From the NCBI GenBank assembly GCA_963676385.2, contig CAXXMM010000006.1, forward strand, positions 248,001 to 312,000: DNA of 64,000 nucleotides. Direction: 5' to 3'. The notes under the pieces are model-generated. The model had not been told where the DNA came from. It was given only the letters and a program-made list of their open reading frames with translations, and did no database searches. Made by a program: the position numbers and the translations under genes. The stretch is from UBA1422 sp963676385. GTDB lineage: Bacteria; Bacillota; Clostridia; Peptostreptococcales; Anaerovoracaceae. Each line of letters starts with the position of its first letter. Positions within the stretch are counted from its first letter, which is position 1. Below, piece by piece: positions 46,578-53,807 of this stretch.

Positions 46578-46656
46578 TTATGGTTCCTTCCTTTCGTGTT
46601 GTGTTTGCATTATCAATAAGTAATGGTAGACAGGCCCGCCTCATTGGCAGCGGGGG

Positions 46657-46938
46657 CTATTTGTCCACGGTGGCCAAAACGTCTTTCTGGCTCAGGATGG
46701 TATACTCGTCGCCCTTATATTTTACCTGGGTTCCCGCATACTGGCTGAAGATAACCAAATCGCCAACCTTCAGTTCCATTTTGTCATCATCTGTTCCGGG
46801 GCCTACAGCAACCACCTCAGCAATTTGGGGTTTTTCCTTTGCCTGACCCGGCAAAACGATGCCACTTTGGGTTTTTTCCTCAGCTTCCAATCTTTTGATA
46901 ACCACTTTTTCGCCTAATGGCTTGATTCCAAAACTCAT
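46657..46938 (-). CDS. groS: 10-kDa co-chaperonin GroES
   Basis: The 93-residue lid protein has IKPLGEKVVIKRLEAEEKTQSGIVLP with the mobile loop, then GDLVIFSQYAGTQVKYKGDEYTIL. I chose ATG 46938, preceded by GGAGG; the longer open frame runs toward CIRCE. It is the first gene of groES-groEL, 79 bp before groEL. Confidence 0.97.
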   Translation of the reverse strand: MSFGIKPLGEKVVIKRLEAEEKTQSGIVLPGQAKEKPQIAEVVAVGPGTDDDKMELKVGDLVIFSQYAGTQVKYKGDEYTILSQKDVLATVDK

Positions 46939-47011
46939 TTTTTTACCTCCGTATATTAAAATTTTGAGTAAACATTTGGACACCTCGGCTTCTTTCTCAA
47001 AAACCGAATTG

Positions 47012-47038
47012 TTAGCACTCTTATTTATCGAGTGCTAA
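47012..47038. promoter_or_regulatory. CIRCE operator (HrcA-binding site)
   Basis: TTAGCACTC-N9-GAGTGCTAA is an exact CIRCE element between the groES promoter and start codon. HrcA should repress groES-groEL here until heat stress. Confidence 0.97.
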
Positions 47039-47043
47039 ATACT

Positions 47044-47071
47044 ATTTTAATCATTTTATCCCCAGTGTCAA
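47044..47071 (-). promoter_or_regulatory. Sigma-A promoter of groES-groEL
   Basis: TTGACA (47066-47071) and TAAAAT (47044-47049) on the minus strand are 16 bp apart and lie immediately upstream of CIRCE, the classic arrangement. Confidence 0.8.
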
Positions 47072-47249
47072 CCCCTTTTCTGCAAAAAAAATATGTTTTT
47101 TGCAGAAACTCCTTAAATCGGGAACTCAGGTTGTGTTTTTTTGTTTGCTACAGGTTATTTTAAGGTGTTAGACCTTGTTTTTCTCTACTCACATGCTGTT
47201 TTTTGTCTCTTGCCACGAAAAATCAAAGAAATGGCAATATTTGTAATTC

Positions 47250-47291
47250 AAAAGAGAAAGTCCGGTTCTATTTTCCCAAACTTTCTCTTTT
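47250..47291. terminator. Terminator downstream of the surface-protein gene
   Basis: AAAAGAGAAAGT and ACTTTCTCTTTT form a perfect 12-bp stem with an 18-base loop in the gap between the surface-protein stop and the groES promoter. The long loop makes it a moderate candidate. Confidence 0.55.
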
Positions 47292-47368
47292 AGTTATCTG
47301 CTCATGGGCCATTCGAATCCAACCTCAAAAGGTTATAGGGTTCAAACGGTTTATTAAGTTCAAACGGC

Positions 47369-50308
47369 TTATGGTGTGGCAGACTTTATGGATGAGAAAC
47401 TACCATATACTTTGGTGCTTCCCTCCAAATGATAGGCACGAACTTTGTAATAGTAGGTCTTATTGTTTTTCAGTGCTTTATTGGTGTAACTTCTAGACGT
47501 TGTGGTCGTCAACAGTGAGTAAGTTCCCGTCTTGGAAGTGGCACGATACACTTGATATTTGGTTGTCCCGGTTACGGCGCTCCAAGTGACTTTCACGCTA
47601 GAGTTGGAAACTCGGGTGGCCTTGGCCGTTGGCGTTCCCGGCACAGCCTTGGCATACACAATCGCCGAATAGCTGCCATACACTTTAGTGCTACCTGCCA
47701 TCACGTATGCTTTTACTTTGTAGTAGTAGGTTTTGCCCGTCGTTCGCCCCGTATTTGTGTAACTTAAAGCGGTTCCGGAATATACTTTTGTGTAGGTCCC
47801 TGTCTTGGAAATGGCACGGTAGAGTTCATATCCTGCTGCTCCAGAAACAGCCCCCCACGTTGTTTTGATACTGGTATAGGATGCGGAAGCGGATTTCGCC
47901 GTGGGTGTCCCCAGCACAGGTTTTGCGGATTTTACCGCAGAAGCATTGCTATTTACAGCGGTCGCCCCATCAACACCAGTAGCACAGACTTTGTAGTAAT
48001 ATGTCGTTCCCGGACTCAATCCGGTGTCGGTCCAGTTAATGGTCGAGCCAGAGGTAATGGTTTTCACCGCGGCAAAGTTTGACGTGCTTGATGTGGATCG
48101 ATAAACCTTATATCCGGCGGCCCCGGAAACAGCGCTCCACGTCACTTTAATGCTGGTTGGGCTGGCAACTGTTACCGAGGAAAGCATCGGCGTGCCTAGC
48201 CACTTTGCATATAGGGTCTTGTCGGTAGAAACCGTGTCTGCTGCGAAATTCCAAGCATTGGTCAATCCTGTTTCTTTATACCAACCGCAGAAAACATACC
48301 CTGATTTTGTCGGATTGGTTGGTTTGGTAATTTTGCTGCCATCTTCTGTCAAAACACTATCAATTCCGGTTCCCCCATTGCTGTTAAAAGAAACCGTATA
48401 AAATTGATGGAATGGAATGCTGTATGCTGTTGCATAGGTTTCCGCCGTAGAGCCATCATAACCATAAATGCCATCTTCCAAAGATGTTTCAGAAAAAACT
48501 TCAGCGACTCCTTCCCCAAAGGTCATGGAAGAATTCCAAACCACTACTTTGTCCAAGGAAGTACAACCTTTGAACGAGTAAGGTCCAATCCCAACAAGAT
48601 TTTTCGGAAAAGAAACATATCCTAAAGAAGTACAGCCGGCAAAAGACTGTTCCCCCATGGATAGTAAAGAATCCGGCAGGGTTATCTGGGTTAATCCGGT
48701 GCAATTCTTAAATGCACCAAAATTAATATACTTAACGCCTTCAGGTATTACAATGGTTTCAAGCGCTGGACAATTCAGGAAAGCATCCCCATCAATGGAG
48801 ATAATTCCACTTCCCAATGTAACGTCCGCAAGCTTGGTGCAACCGGAAAATGTTCCATATTGAATCTCACTTACATTGTCTGGAATCGTAATGGCCAGCA
48901 ATTGAGTACACCCCATAAACGAACTTCCACCCAAAGAATTCAGTGTCTGTGAAAGTGTCACACTTGCCAAAGAGGTACAACCGAAAAACATATCCGATTC
49001 AAGATTCGTAACGCCGTTTGGAATAACAATACTTGTTATTCCAGTTTCTTTGAACACACCACTCCCCATTGTTTCAAGGCCTGTTGATAAGGTAACCGTC
49101 TGCAAATTGGCGCAATTTTGAAATGCCCCAGCGCCAATGGTATCTATGGTGTTCGGCATTGTCACCGATTCAATGGCTTCATTTTTGGAAAAAGCATTTT
49201 TATAAATCTGAGTGACCGTCTTTCCCCCTAACGTGTCCGGGATGGTAACTTGGGCATCATTCCCAAGATATTTACCAATACAGACATTGTCCTCATCCAA
49301 GGCAAAATATTGATAATCTCCTTCAGTTACCACGGGAATCCATTTGGCATAAAGTGTTATGTTGGATGTAACTGCATTACACCCAAAATCCCATAAAGTT
49401 TCCATGGTATCTTCTTGATACCATCCGTCCAATATATTCCCGGCATAGGTTGGGGTGTCCGGTTCATTTACGAAATCACCGACATTAACAATGGCATCCT
49501 CCACCGAGGACCCTCCCTTGGAATCAAATGAAACCTTGCAAATTTGGGAAAAAGGAATATCATAAGTTGTTGCATAGGCTTCAGCAGTAGATTCATCAAA
49601 CCCATAAATCCCCTCAGTAAGGGGTGAATTGGTAAACACTGCCGGGGAATCTTCTTCACCAAAAGTCATCGTGCTGCTCAGTACCGTAACCGACTGCAAT
49701 GCACCGCAATAGGAAAAGGAATCAGGGCCAATGCCCAACATACTTTCCGGCAATACCACCGAAGAAAGGGCAACACAATCGGTAAAGCACCCTTGCCCAA
49801 TCGATTGAAGTTGATTTGGAAATTCCACACTGCTTAATAAGCCACAATTAGTAAATGCACCAAAGCTAATAGTAAGTAACGACTCAGGCAGTACAACGCT
49901 TTCCAGCTTGATGCAATTCATAAATGCTTCTCCCGGGATATTGGTAATCCCCTCTCCCAAGGTGACACTTTTCAATTCCGAGCTGCCCGCAAAGATTTGA
50001 TACCCAAGACTGGTTATGGAATCAGGGATGACCACACTGGTCAAGTCACTTCCGGAAAAAACGAAACTGCCAATTTGAGAGACTGTTTTACCGGACAAAG
50101 TGTCCGGAATAACCACCGCGCCTCCGGATCCACTATACTGGGTAATTTCAACAGATCCATCAGCCAATTCCACCCAATTGTAATCCCCATCCGTTCCCGT
50201 GTCCCCCTCACTGGCATATGTCTTCGTTGCAAAAGTTGGGGCAAGACAAGTCATTACCAGCAAAAACACCATAACCGCAGAGAAATAACGTGTTCCTTTC
50301 TTTTTCAT
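47369..50308 (-). CDS. Secreted BspA-type leucine-rich repeat protein with InlB-type and fibronectin III repeats
   Basis: The 979-residue protein has a signal peptide (about residues 1-34, KKKGTRYFSAVMVFLLVMTC then a cleavage region near TYASEG). Two blocks of BspA-type leucine-rich repeats follow (about 45-235 and 335-640; repeated ITSIVIPNG- and FSGCTKLADVTLG-like units). Each block ends in an InlB B-repeat of the LYAKW type (about 260-325 and 645-705). Three fibronectin III domains (VTWSAVSGAAGYKVYRS and two relatives) fill 710-975. No LPXTG, LysM or transmembrane anchor is seen at the C-terminus (SIKSATP). I chose ATG 50308, seven bases after GGAGGA. It is probably secreted or loosely surface-held and adhesive. 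Confidence 0.88.
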   Translation of the reverse strand: MKKKGTRYFSAVMVFLLVMTCLAPTFATKTYASEGDTGTDGDYNWVELADGSVEITQYSGSGGAVVIPDTLSGKTVSQIGSFVFSGSDLTSVVIPDSITSLGYQIFAGSSELKSVTLGEGITNIPGEAFMNCIKLESVVLPESLLTISFGAFTNCGLLSSVEFPNQLQSIGQGCFTDCVALSSVVLPESMLGIGPDSFSYCGALQSVTVLSSTMTFGEEDSPAVFTNSPLTEGIYGFDESTAEAYATTYDIPFSQICKVSFDSKGGSSVEDAIVNVGDFVNEPDTPTYAGNILDGWYQEDTMETLWDFGCNAVTSNITLYAKWIPVVTEGDYQYFALDEDNVCIGKYLGNDAQVTIPDTLGGKTVTQIYKNAFSKNEAIESVTMPNTIDTIGAGAFQNCANLQTVTLSTGLETMGSGVFKETGITSIVIPNGVTNLESDMFFGCTSLASVTLSQTLNSLGGSSFMGCTQLLAITIPDNVSEIQYGTFSGCTKLADVTLGSGIISIDGDAFLNCPALETIVIPEGVKYINFGAFKNCTGLTQITLPDSLLSMGEQSFAGCTSLGYVSFPKNLVGIGPYSFKGCTSLDKVVVWNSSMTFGEGVAEVFSETSLEDGIYGYDGSTAETYATAYSIPFHQFYTVSFNSNGGTGIDSVLTEDGSKITKPTNPTKSGYVFCGWYKETGLTNAWNFAADTVSTDKTLYAKWLGTPMLSSVTVASPTSIKVTWSAVSGAAGYKVYRSTSSTSNFAAVKTITSGSTINWTDTGLSPGTTYYYKVCATGVDGATAVNSNASAVKSAKPVLGTPTAKSASASYTSIKTTWGAVSGAAGYELYRAISKTGTYTKVYSGTALSYTNTGRTTGKTYYYKVKAYVMAGSTKVYGSYSAIVYAKAVPGTPTAKATRVSNSSVKVTWSAVTGTTKYQVYRATSKTGTYSLLTTTTSRSYTNKALKNNKTYYYKVRAYHLEGSTKVYGSFSSIKSATP

Positions 50309-50476
50309 AAAACCATCCTCCAAAATCCTCCATTATTCCGGCCATACATTCTTGCCTTGTAATAAGCGACATTGAATATGCATCATGATTCTTTCATGAA
50401 ATTAAAGTGTTTGCTCTAATTCAGATTTTATCACTACCTCAATGTACGTGCAATGCAGAAATCGGATTTCCAAAAA

Positions 50477-51232
50477 TTATTCCCACCGGAAAAATTTGAG
50501 GGACACGCCGGCACAAAGGATTCCAAGGAGTACCATGGTGATAATAGGAAGCATCACACCGTCAACAGGCAGGCCTAAGGAAAACGATTTCATCATAATG
50601 ATTCCTTGCGTAAGTGGCATAAAATCAGCAAAATGCTGCAGGGCATCCGGCATAATTTCATAAGGCAGGGTGGCCCCCGAAAATATTAACATGGGGAAAT
50701 ACAATATGCTGGCTATAATCCCTGCTGTTTTCATATTTGGAGCAATTCCTCCCACCATTATGCCAATACTAAATATTGAGATCATCACCAAAAAAAAGCC
50801 ACACAAAAACAGGAACCAAGAACCTTCCATATGATAGTTAAAAAATATCCTTGAAAAAACATATACAAGCAACAGTGAGGAAAATGCATATAACGAGTAT
50901 ATAGTAATTTGCACCGACAAAAGCATCAACGGACTTACAGGGGTAACCCGGAATCGTTTCAAGATTTTTTTGCTCCTATAATCGGAAATCACCAAGGGCA
51001 GCCCCATTACCCCTCCGGCACAAATGGCAATGCTGGCAATTGCGCCAAACGATTGCTCAAAAAAAGAATATGTGGCCCCCTCAAAGGCAGGTTTGTCGCC
51101 AAAGATTACTCCTATGATAACTAAAATCACCAAGGGCATACAAATAGCAAATATTAACATATCCATCCCCCGAAACGACAACATTAGTTCTGTTCTTAAC
51201 ATAACCCCAAAAGTTTTCATTTTATGCTTCAT
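50477..51232 (-). CDS. ABC-2 type transporter permease
   Basis: The 251-residue membrane protein has about six hydrophobic segments, including MLIFAICMPLVILVIIGVIF and ILYFPMLIFSGATLPYEIMP, the latter the usual ABC-2 loop before the last helices. It overlaps the ATPase gene by 11 bp, and I chose ATG 51232 with AGGA upstream. Together they form a two-gene exporter, of the type used for antibiotics or other amphiphiles. Substrate unknown. Confidence 0.86.
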   Translation of the reverse strand: MKHKMKTFGVMLRTELMLSFRGMDMLIFAICMPLVILVIIGVIFGDKPAFEGATYSFFEQSFGAIASIAICAGGVMGLPLVISDYRSKKILKRFRVTPVSPLMLLSVQITIYSLYAFSSLLLVYVFSRIFFNYHMEGSWFLFLCGFFLVMISIFSIGIMVGGIAPNMKTAGIIASILYFPMLIFSGATLPYEIMPDALQHFADFMPLTQGIIMMKSFSLGLPVDGVMLPIITMVLLGILCAGVSLKFFRWE

Positions 51233-52001
51233 TAGTATTTTCCTCCTCATTCAGATTCATCTCCTCACCGGTGTACCAAAGGTATGCATCTTCCAATTGT
51301 TTATAGGGACTTGCAGAAATAGCATTTTCTACAGTTCCTTGAAATACTGTTTCTCCTTTCTTTAATATGCAAATCTCATCGCACAAAATTTCTACCTCAT
51401 CCATAAAGTGGGAAGTCAACAAAATTGTCAGACCGTTTGTTTTTAATTGTAGCAGACACTTCCAGACTTCACGCCTTGCCTTTGTATCTAGGCCCGTTGT
51501 CAATTCATCCAAAAATACTACTTCCGGGTTAGGAATTAACGCCAGGATAATGAATAATCGCTGTTTTTGGCCACCAGATAGATTACTGACGGGGCTCTTA
51601 ATCTTGCCATGCAAATCAAACCGCCTTAATAAATTTTGGTAATCTAACGCGTCCCTATACAATGCCGCCGTTACTTGACATAGTTCCTTCACTGTAATCT
51701 TTTCTTGATAATTTGCTTCCTGAAATTGCACACCAACTTTTTCAAATAATTCTTTTCGCTTTTTTCTGGGATTCATACCCAAGATAGAAATGGTTCCCTC
51801 ATCTAATTTTTTTGTACCTAAGATGCATTCAATTGTTGTGGTTTTTCCGGCGCCATTGGCGCCCAACAATCCAAACACTTTCCCTCGTCCAACTGTAAAA
51901 TTCACATTGTGACATGCCGGAATTCCGTTATAAAATTTTGATAGTCCCACAACATTGATGATTTCTTTTGCTCCGGTTATTATATTTTGTTTTTCTATCA
52001 T
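51222..52001 (-). CDS. ABC transporter ATP-binding protein
   Basis: The 259-residue ATPase has Walker A GANGAGKTTT (about residues 42-51), signature LSGGQKQR (about 139-146), Walker B VVFLDELTTGLD, and the H-loop SHFMDE. The Walker B aspartate is followed by E-L-T-T rather than the more usual E-P-T. It pairs with the overlapping permease gene. I chose ATG 52001, preceded by AAGGAG. The IS200 copy now separates it from the MerR-type operator at 52788, so its original promoter has been displaced. Confidence 0.9.
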   Translation of the reverse strand: MIEKQNIITGAKEIINVVGLSKFYNGIPACHNVNFTVGRGKVFGLLGANGAGKTTTIECILGTKKLDEGTISILGMNPRKKRKELFEKVGVQFQEANYQEKITVKELCQVTAALYRDALDYQNLLRRFDLHGKIKSPVSNLSGGQKQRLFIILALIPNPEVVFLDELTTGLDTKARREVWKCLLQLKTNGLTILLTSHFMDEVEILCDEICILKKGETVFQGTVENAISASPYKQLEDAYLWYTGEEMNLNEEENTNEA

Positions 52002-52034
52002 GATTCGACGCTCCTTTCCTTTTGTTACAGGCAA

Positions 52035-52745
52035 TCATAACCACCGGCTCAGCCGGTGGTTTCCTATTGCCCCTAGAAGGGGCCAGTACCTGCAACGTCT
52101 TAAGACGTGCTGAAGGGTTTGCCAGTCGCACGTCCCTCACCGGTGTGCCCTAAAGGGCTCTCTGGTTACCTTTTTACTTTTTCTCCTGTGAATGGATCAA
52201 TGTACTCTTTGATTGTCATCTGGTCTTCAGCGATATCTTCTTGAAGTTGTCCTCGGATGTATTCTTCTATCTTTTTTGCGTTTTTCCCGACTGTGTCAAC
52301 ATAATAGCCTCGACACCAGAAATGTCTATTCCCAAATTTGTATTTCAGGTTTGCATGTCTATCAAAAATCATCAGCGAACTTTTTCCTTTGAGATACCCT
52401 ACAATCTCCGAAACGCTGTGCTTTGGTGGTATCATTAACAACATATGGATATGATCTTTGCAACACTCCGCCTCAATGATTTCCAGACCCTTACGTTCAC
52501 AGAGAAGCCGTAATATTTTTCCAATGTCTCCCTTCAATTTTCCATAGACTATCTGCCTGCGATATTTTGGTGCAAACACTACATGATATTTGCAGTTCCA
52601 AGTTGTGTGTGCTAAACTATTGTTGTCCTTCATTGGACATACCTCCTTGTTATTTAGTTTGGTTGGCAAACCCAAACTATTCTAACACAGGAGGTTTTTT
52701 ACGCTGAAGCTTTTTAACCGCACCCGCATAGCGGGTGGTTATTTG
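52035..52745 (-). mobile_element. IS200/IS605-family insertion sequence (tnpA only)
   Basis: The element holds one TnpA gene between two subterminal hairpins: AACCACCGGCT-CA-GCCGGTGGTT (52038-52061) and ACCCGC-ATA-GCGGGT near 52727-52741. Imperfect palindromic ends without terminal inverted repeats are typical of IS200. No tnpB is present. Exact ends and target tetranucleotide are not fixed from sequence alone. Confidence 0.82.
52166..52633 (-). CDS. tnpA: IS200/IS605-family Y1 transposase TnpA
   Basis: The 155-residue HUH/Y1 transposase has KYHVVFAPKYRRQIVYG at the N-terminus, the metal-binding HUH motif in KDHIHMLLMIP (about residues 61-71), and the catalytic tyrosine region in FWCRGYYVDTVG. 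Length and motifs are those of an intact TnpA, so the element may be active. I chose ATG 52633, after GGAGG; the track of open frame further upstream is outside the usual protein. Confidence 0.93.
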   Translation of the reverse strand: MKDNNSLAHTTWNCKYHVVFAPKYRRQIVYGKLKGDIGKILRLLCERKGLEIIEAECCKDHIHMLLMIPPKHSVSEIVGYLKGKSSLMIFDRHANLKYKFGNRHFWCRGYYVDTVGKNAKKIEEYIRGQLQEDIAEDQMTIKEYIDPFTGEKVKR

Positions 52746-52787
52746 TTCCTCCCTCATTCTTCGGTCGGAACCGCCGCTAAAGCTCCA

Positions 52788-52837
52788 AAATAATAACACC
52801 AACCAAAAGGTTGGTGTTAAAGTGGAGCCTTTGCATA
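52788..52837 (-). promoter_or_regulatory. MerR-type operator copy 2 (original ABC promoter)
   Basis: On the minus strand AACACCAACC-TTTT-GGTTGGTGTT is a perfect palindrome, with CTCCACTTTAA and TATGCAAA upstream and TATTAT downstream. The block matches the region before merR (53662-53710) at most positions. It lies right after the merR stop and just before the IS200 copy, so it was probably the exporter's promoter. Confidence 0.65.
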
Positions 52838-53596
52838 TTACATTTTACTGTCGCCGAACTCAGCGGCTAACCCTTCAATATGAGAAAGCATCTCTATGGC
52901 ATTTTTTTCTGCCGCCTTTAGTGAGCTTATCAAGTTGTCACATACTGTAATAATATCATCCGACTTTTTGGGCGTATCTAAAATTTCTTTTATATTAACA
53001 TCCGGATTGCGGGAGATTCCTTGCAACATGCGCAAAATCGCTTCAAGAGAATAGTTGGCACAGCGTAATGAACGGATAATTTTAAGTCTTGTCATGTCCG
53101 CTTCTGAGTAAACCCGATACCCGTTTTTCTTTCTTTTTACAATAATCAGTCCGTTCATTTCCCAATTCCTCAAAGTATCAACGGATATTTTTAAATGCTC
53201 TGCAGTTTCTTTTCGCTTGTAAAATTTAGCTCTTTCCTGTTGAAGTCCGGACATCATCTCTTTTACACTTTTAATGGCGTATTCGGCATTGTCTTGTTCA
53301 ATCTTTATCTTCTTTAAGTATTCCTTTATAAGTTCAGTTGCCTTTTCAAAATCACATGCTGCAGACAGTTTCACAATTTCAACCACCATTTTGCGTAGCC
53401 CGTTTTGAAGGACCTCAATTTGGAAGGCGACCCGAGCAAGTTTGAATTGTTTCATTTGAAGTTCAGTAAACACACGATATCCATTGGCCTCACGTTTTGG
53501 TTGTGTAATTAATCCCATCTTTTCATAAAGTCTTACGGTATTGGGGTGAATTCCTATGGATTTAGCTATCTGCGAAGTACTGTATGTTGCTACCAT
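52838..53596 (-). CDS. MerR-family regulator with two MerR helix-turn-helix domains
   Basis: The 252-residue protein has two MerR DNA-binding domains in one chain: STSQIAKSIGIHPNTVRLYEKMGLI with NGYRVF (about residues 5-45), and KRKETAEHLKISVDTLRNWEMNGLI with NGYRVYS (about 123-165). Each is followed by a coiled-coil-like helix; the second ends with a short tail. Standard MerR regulators have one such domain and dimerise, so this tandem form could bind an operator with unusual symmetry. I chose ATG 53596, preceded by GGAGAAAGG. Matching operators lie on both sides of the gene, which points to autoregulation and control of the ABC exporter. Confidence 0.85.
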   Translation of the reverse strand: MVATYSTSQIAKSIGIHPNTVRLYEKMGLITQPKREANGYRVFTELQMKQFKLARVAFQIEVLQNGLRKMVVEIVKLSAACDFEKATELIKEYLKKIKIEQDNAEYAIKSVKEMMSGLQQERAKFYKRKETAEHLKISVDTLRNWEMNGLIIVKRKKNGYRVYSEADMTRLKIIRSLRCANYSLEAILRMLQGISRNPDVNIKEILDTPKKSDDIITVCDNLISSLKAAEKNAIEMLSHIEGLAAEFGDSKM

Positions 53597-53661
53597 TACG
53601 CCTTTCTCCTTTTTTCGATACAGAGCCTCCTGTGATTCTCTTTCAACGATCTTTGAAGTAA

Positions 53662-53710
53662 GTATACCACGAACCATAAGGTTGGTGATATAGTGGAGGG
53701 TTTTTGCATA
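53662..53710 (-). promoter_or_regulatory. MerR-type operator copy 1 and merR promoter
   Basis: The minus strand reads TATGCAAAAACCCTCCACTA, then ATCACCAACCTTATGGTTCG and a TATACT -10 element. The CACCAACC-TTAT-GGTTCGTG palindrome sits where MerR regulators bind, between -35 and -10. The -35 hexamer is weak, as expected for an activated promoter. Confidence 0.65.
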
Positions 53711-53725
53711 CCATAAAATTGTTTT

Positions 53726-53756
53726 AAAAAGCCCCAGACAGTTTTGCCTGGGGCTT
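53726..53756 (-). terminator. Terminator of the branched-chain oxidation operon
   Basis: AGCCCCAGGCAAAACTGTCTGGGGCT followed by TTTTT on the minus strand forms a strong hairpin 50 bp past the last gene. Confidence 0.88.
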
Positions 53757-53807
53757 CCATTTCTGGATTCACTATTGAAGGGAGTAAAGTTCCACCTAAA
53801 TCAACCT

